A DNA stretch of 64,000 bases from Desulfobacterales bacterium (GTDB lineage Bacteria; Desulfobacterota; Desulfobacteria; Desulfobacterales; JAAELO01), in contig JAAELO010000054.1 of the NCBI GenBank assembly GCA_024226555.1, positions 16,241-80,240 on the forward strand. The letters are read 5' to 3'. Position 1 is the stretch's first letter; each line of letters opens with the position of its first letter. The notes beneath the pieces are model-generated. The model had not been told where the DNA came from, did not search any database, and was given only the letters and a program-made list of their open reading frames with translations. Of this stretch, positions 61,423 through 64,000 are shown piece by piece. Both the position numbers and the translations under genes were made by a program.

Positions 61423-62694
61423 ATGAAAAAACGCACCTACACCTGTCCAACTTCAAAAAAAGAATTTGTATTGCCAGCAAACCTGTATCCCAACAATCAC
61501 AAAATTGAGGGTAAATGGGTTTACAAATTACCAGAGGGAAAGAAGTCATTACATAAATGTGTTTTAGATAAAGTTCCTGACTTGATACCTCCACAAATGG
61601 CAATTGAGATTGCCGAAATATTGAATGAAAAACATTATGGCATTCGCACTCAAAATAAGTCACCTAAAAAACTAAAAGGTTATATGACTGATCAGGTTGA
61701 AGACTTCATAACATGGATGCTTGAAAATGACTCTAATCATAAACTCACTTTAATTAAAAATGGCAAGCGTGTTGATAAGGAAAATTGGAAAGGTTTACAG
61801 TCTCTTTTGAGGCGTATGGGTGATGCTTTTAATCAGTACACTTTTAGTGAACTACCTTTTGAAGAACTTTCAGACTGGTATCAGGATAATAATAATTTCA
61901 CAGGCAACACCCAAGCAAAAGCTAGAACTATTTACCTTAAATTTTTTACTCATAATATACATTCTGATCCTCGCTTCATGTTGCTGTTTAGTGCAGGTGG
62001 TTTGAAGATAGATATTTCTGATAAGAAGCGCAGTAGACTCAGTGGATCTCAATTTAATAAAATTCGAGATTTGGCAATTGCAGATAACGAATGGGCATTA
62101 ATTAATGCTATGGACATCGGCTTATTAACAATGCTAAGACGCACCAATATATGCAATTTGCAGTTTGCGAATATAGAAGACGATAAATTACATGTTGAAT
62201 TGATAAAGAAGAAACAGCCTGTCATTTTTGTTTTTAACCTGAATGATGAAAGCAATCAGGCATTACATGATGTGATTAAACGCTGTCGAGTTCAGAGCCA
62301 TGATGTTATGAAAGGAAGCATCACCACACCAGCAACTAATCTGATCCATAAGATTTGGTATAGAAAACACTCATTCAGAAATGTGGTTATTAGTGGCAGG
62401 AAAGGTGAAAAGAATCACATCAGTTCAGTTCTACCACGTAAGCTCTCAAACCTGTTTCAAGAGTACCGTGACATGCTCCCTGAGATCGCCTCACTGCCCG
62501 TTGATGAACGCCCAACCTTTCATGAGATTCGCGCTCTAGGATGTCACAGAGCTATTAAAAGTGGCATGTCGCTGGAAGATGTTTCAATGCTCATGGGTCA
62601 TAAAGATGCAGAAACTACAGAGCGTTTTTATAAGCGTGGGCATGAAGAAGAAATTTATGATGTTGTGTGTGCTGTTGGTGATATTGCGGCTTGA
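61423..62694 (+). CDS. int: Tyrosine integrase
   Basis: 423 aa. Catalytic set: R near 248 in TMLRRTN, H367-xx-R370 (HEIR), H393 (GHKD), Y403 (RFYKRG). N-terminal ~80 residues are basic and suit an arm-type DNA-binding domain; residues ~85-200 are the core-binding domain (WKGLQSLLRRMGDAF). Ends 8 bp before the 3' end of the convergent tRNA gene, the usual arrangement at a tRNA attachment site. Confidence 0.93.
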   Translation: MKKRTYTCPTSKKEFVLPANLYPNNHKIEGKWVYKLPEGKKSLHKCVLDKVPDLIPPQMAIEIAEILNEKHYGIRTQNKSPKKLKGYMTDQVEDFITWMLENDSNHKLTLIKNGKRVDKENWKGLQSLLRRMGDAFNQYTFSELPFEELSDWYQDNNNFTGNTQAKARTIYLKFFTHNIHSDPRFMLLFSAGGLKIDISDKKRSRLSGSQFNKIRDLAIADNEWALINAMDIGLLTMLRRTNICNLQFANIEDDKLHVELIKKKQPVIFVFNLNDESNQALHDVIKRCRVQSHDVMKGSITTPATNLIHKIWYRKHSFRNVVISGRKGEKNHISSVLPRKLSNLFQEYRDMLPEIASLPVDERPTFHEIRALGCHRAIKSGMSLEDVSMLMGHKDAETTERFYKRGHEEEIYDVVCAVGDIAA

Positions 62695-62702
62695 TTAAGA
62701 AA

Positions 62703-62779
62703 TGGTGCGCCAGAACAGATTTGAACTGTTGACCTATGCCATGTCGAGGCATCGCTCTAACCAACTGAGCTACTGGCGC
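62703..62779 (-). tRNA. tRNA-Val(GAC)-like, with encoded CCA
   Basis: Folds as a 77-nt tRNA: acceptor GCGCCAG/CTGGCGC, A73 and CCA, D-arm GCTCAGTTGGTTAGAGC, anticodon stem ATGCC/GGCAT, T-arm AACAG/CTGTT. The anticodon GAC is at 62743-62745. Position 33 is C instead of the near-invariant U, so either functional oddity or a degenerate copy. The 3' end faces int. Confidence 0.85.
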
Positions 62780-62808
62780 ATTTTGTTTACTATTTAACCA
62801 AATTATTC

Positions 62809-62945
62809 ATGGAGAAAAGTTTTCTCCATTTGTCTTTTTTCTAAATTCTTAAAACTTTCAATCTTCTTTAAAAACAAACACTTAGAACACACTTCATGGA
62901 GAAACTACAACCATGTCAAAATTGTATTTTCTCCATAGATTTATG
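62809..62945. repeat. ATGGAGAAA boxes flanking the attachment region
   Basis: A perfect 21-bp palindrome ATGGAGAAAA-G-TTTTCTCCAT starts near 62812; ATGGAGAAA (~62898) and TTTTCTCCAT (~62932) form a second inverted pair, and a partial ATGGAGAA lies at ~62995. One further copy lies left of int at ~61373. Candidate integrase arm-type sites. Confidence 0.55.
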
Positions 62946-63033
62946 TGTAAGCTATTGATCCTGTTAACTTTTATTTATATCCTGAAAAATGCAGCATGGA
63001 GAATTATACGGAATTATGGTTAATTATATGAAT

Positions 63034-63060
63034 TAAAAAAGGGGCTATTAAGCTCCTTTA
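63034..63060 (-). terminator. Probable terminator after the 63.07 kb gene
   Basis: Minus strand AAAGGAGC-TTAATA-GCCCCTTTTTT; one mismatch in the stem. Confidence 0.6.
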
Positions 63061-63068
63061 ATTGCGAA

Positions 63069-63620
63069 TTAACAAATCAAACCTAAAATCTTCGCAGCAT
63101 TTACAGTTGAAGATGTAGCTAATACAGCAGCACAGATGAGAGCGCCTACCGCAATCCATCTTGACCATGTTGAATTTTTTGCTATTATGGAATTTATGTC
63201 TTTTTGCTGGTCATACCTTTCCTTTGAATCATTATGTTCTCGTAATTTCAAAGCACAATCAATGCCCTTTGGACTAAGGATATATAGAGGACATTTTCCA
63301 CTTTCATCCCTTATTATATTCACAAATTCCATATCAATTAGACGTGACAATATCTTTGATACTATCGTTTCAGAGGCAGCATAATTTGCTTGTATAATAA
63401 GAATTTCATATCCTTCAGAATCTAAACGAAGCAGGAAATCAATAGTTGACTGTAATGAATATTGTATGTAACGAGTTTTATAATCCCTATTAATTAAAGC
63501 TGGTTCACTATCTGGGAGTTGTAGCCATACATGCCCCATATCGAGTAATACAAGTAATGCTTTTTCCCACTCAATCTCACTCTCTTTGTGGGGGCGTTGT
63601 ATTTCTGATGAACTTGCCAT
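63069..63620 (-). CDS. Membrane-anchored wHTH-like protein
   Basis: 183 aa. Middle part (YAASETIVSKILSRLIDMEFVNIIRDESGKCPLYILSPKG) is a winged-helix-like fold; C-terminus has one membrane helix (WIAVGALICAAVLATSS). May be phage or host. No family recognised. Confidence 0.6.
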   Translation of the reverse strand: MASSSEIQRPHKESEIEWEKALLVLLDMGHVWLQLPDSEPALINRDYKTRYIQYSLQSTIDFLLRLDSEGYEILIIQANYAASETIVSKILSRLIDMEFVNIIRDESGKCPLYILSPKGIDCALKLREHNDSKERYDQQKDINSIIAKNSTWSRWIAVGALICAAVLATSSTVNAAKILGLIC

Positions 63621-63742
63621 TAAATTACTCTATTTAACATTATAATTACTATATATATATAACTGCCTAAGTCACACAATGCTCTTTTGTGATTTGAAGC
63701 TTATTCGCAAACTGCGAACTGCAATTCACATATCAATCTTTA

Positions 63743-63991
63743 CTAGCAATTCATCTTCAAAAGCAGCTCTTTCAGATTCACTTTTTTTAGCCGTTTAGCA
63801 ATTTTTGCTTCAAATTCAACTTCGGAAAATTCCTTTTTAGTTGCATCTACATACTCAAGCTGTAATTGTTGAGCTTTAACAATTAATGAATCTATTTTAT
63901 CAGTTAATTTAATGTGTCTATACATCGCACACCAAAAGGGATCATTTTTCACACTTTTTCTATAAGCTTCAATTTCTTCCTCAGTATCCAT
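63743..63991 (-). CDS. Hypothetical helical protein
   Basis: 82 aa, two charged helices (DTEEEIEAYRKSVKNDPFW; KIDSLIVKAQQLQLEYVDATKK). Not recognised; lies near the window edge. Confidence 0.5.
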   Translation of the reverse strand: MDTEEEIEAYRKSVKNDPFWCAMYRHIKLTDKIDSLIVKAQQLQLEYVDATKKEFSEVEFEAKIAKRLKKVNLKELLLKMNC

Positions 63992-64000
63992 TGGATACTC

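Noticed and set aside
61391-62255. Minus ORFs across int
   Set aside because: Antisense to the integrase frame; no supporting signals.

Overview
The window is almost entirely the genome of an AT-rich temperate myovirus (contractile tail), read as a prophage or complete phage of a Gammaproteobacterium-like host. Evidence: a full head-neck-tail-baseplate gene series with a contractile sheath, an excisionase/tyrosine integrase pair beside a tRNA gene, and a CsrA almost identical in its core to enterobacterial/marine gammaproteobacterial CsrA. The exact host cannot be named from sequence alone. I see no DNA polymerase, primase, helicase or RNA polymerase gene, so replication presumably relies on the host.

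Layout. 0-33.1 kb (all minus strand, read right to left): late module in the order small terminase, large terminase, portal, XkdF-type protease, scaffold with a nested start, decoration protein, major capsid protein, terminator, a giant 2131-aa capsid-adjacent fibre, small proteins, neck/head-completion proteins, sheath, tube, tail chaperone with probable -1 frameshift, tape measure, Dit-like, plug, hub, spike, gp25-like, baseplate J, gp48-like and tail fibres; the last fibre runs off the left edge. 33.1-35 kb: control region with a perfect DnaA box, long inverted repeats and small genes. 35-41.9 kb (plus): vWA protein, class II ribonucleotide reductase, M15 endolysin-like peptidase, small membrane proteins, HTH protein, phosphoesterase. 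41.9-46.9 kb (minus): small accessory genes (zinc ribbon, DGQHR/ParB-like, HGGLTYA-family membrane protein, A1S_2505-family protein). 47-56.4 kb (minus): successive promoter-gene-terminator cassettes, whose promoters share one conserved operator-like spacer; three intergenic sites hold copies of a ~36-bp repeat, and one cassette encodes a FimB-sized tyrosine recombinase. 56.4-61 kb: wHTH protein, TerD-like protein, CsrA, Ig-like structural protein, and a minus operon diverging from xis. 61.1-62.8 kb: xis, int and tRNA-Val(GAC)-like gene. 62.8-64 kb: minus-strand genes that may be phage or host.

How it fits together: xis/int and the divergent minus operon at 61.0-61.1 kb look like the lysogeny switch; a recurring -35/operator/-10 module (at least eight copies, including the promoters of the late operon and of the RNR operon) suggests one regulator controlling most transcription units. 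CsrA, TerD, Fur-like boxes and the RNR are candidate host-interaction functions. The most unusual signals are the shared promoter-operator family, the dispersed 36-bp repeat with its resident recombinase, the structured element between terS and terL, and the capsid-adjacent fibre with a duplicated N-terminal anchor.
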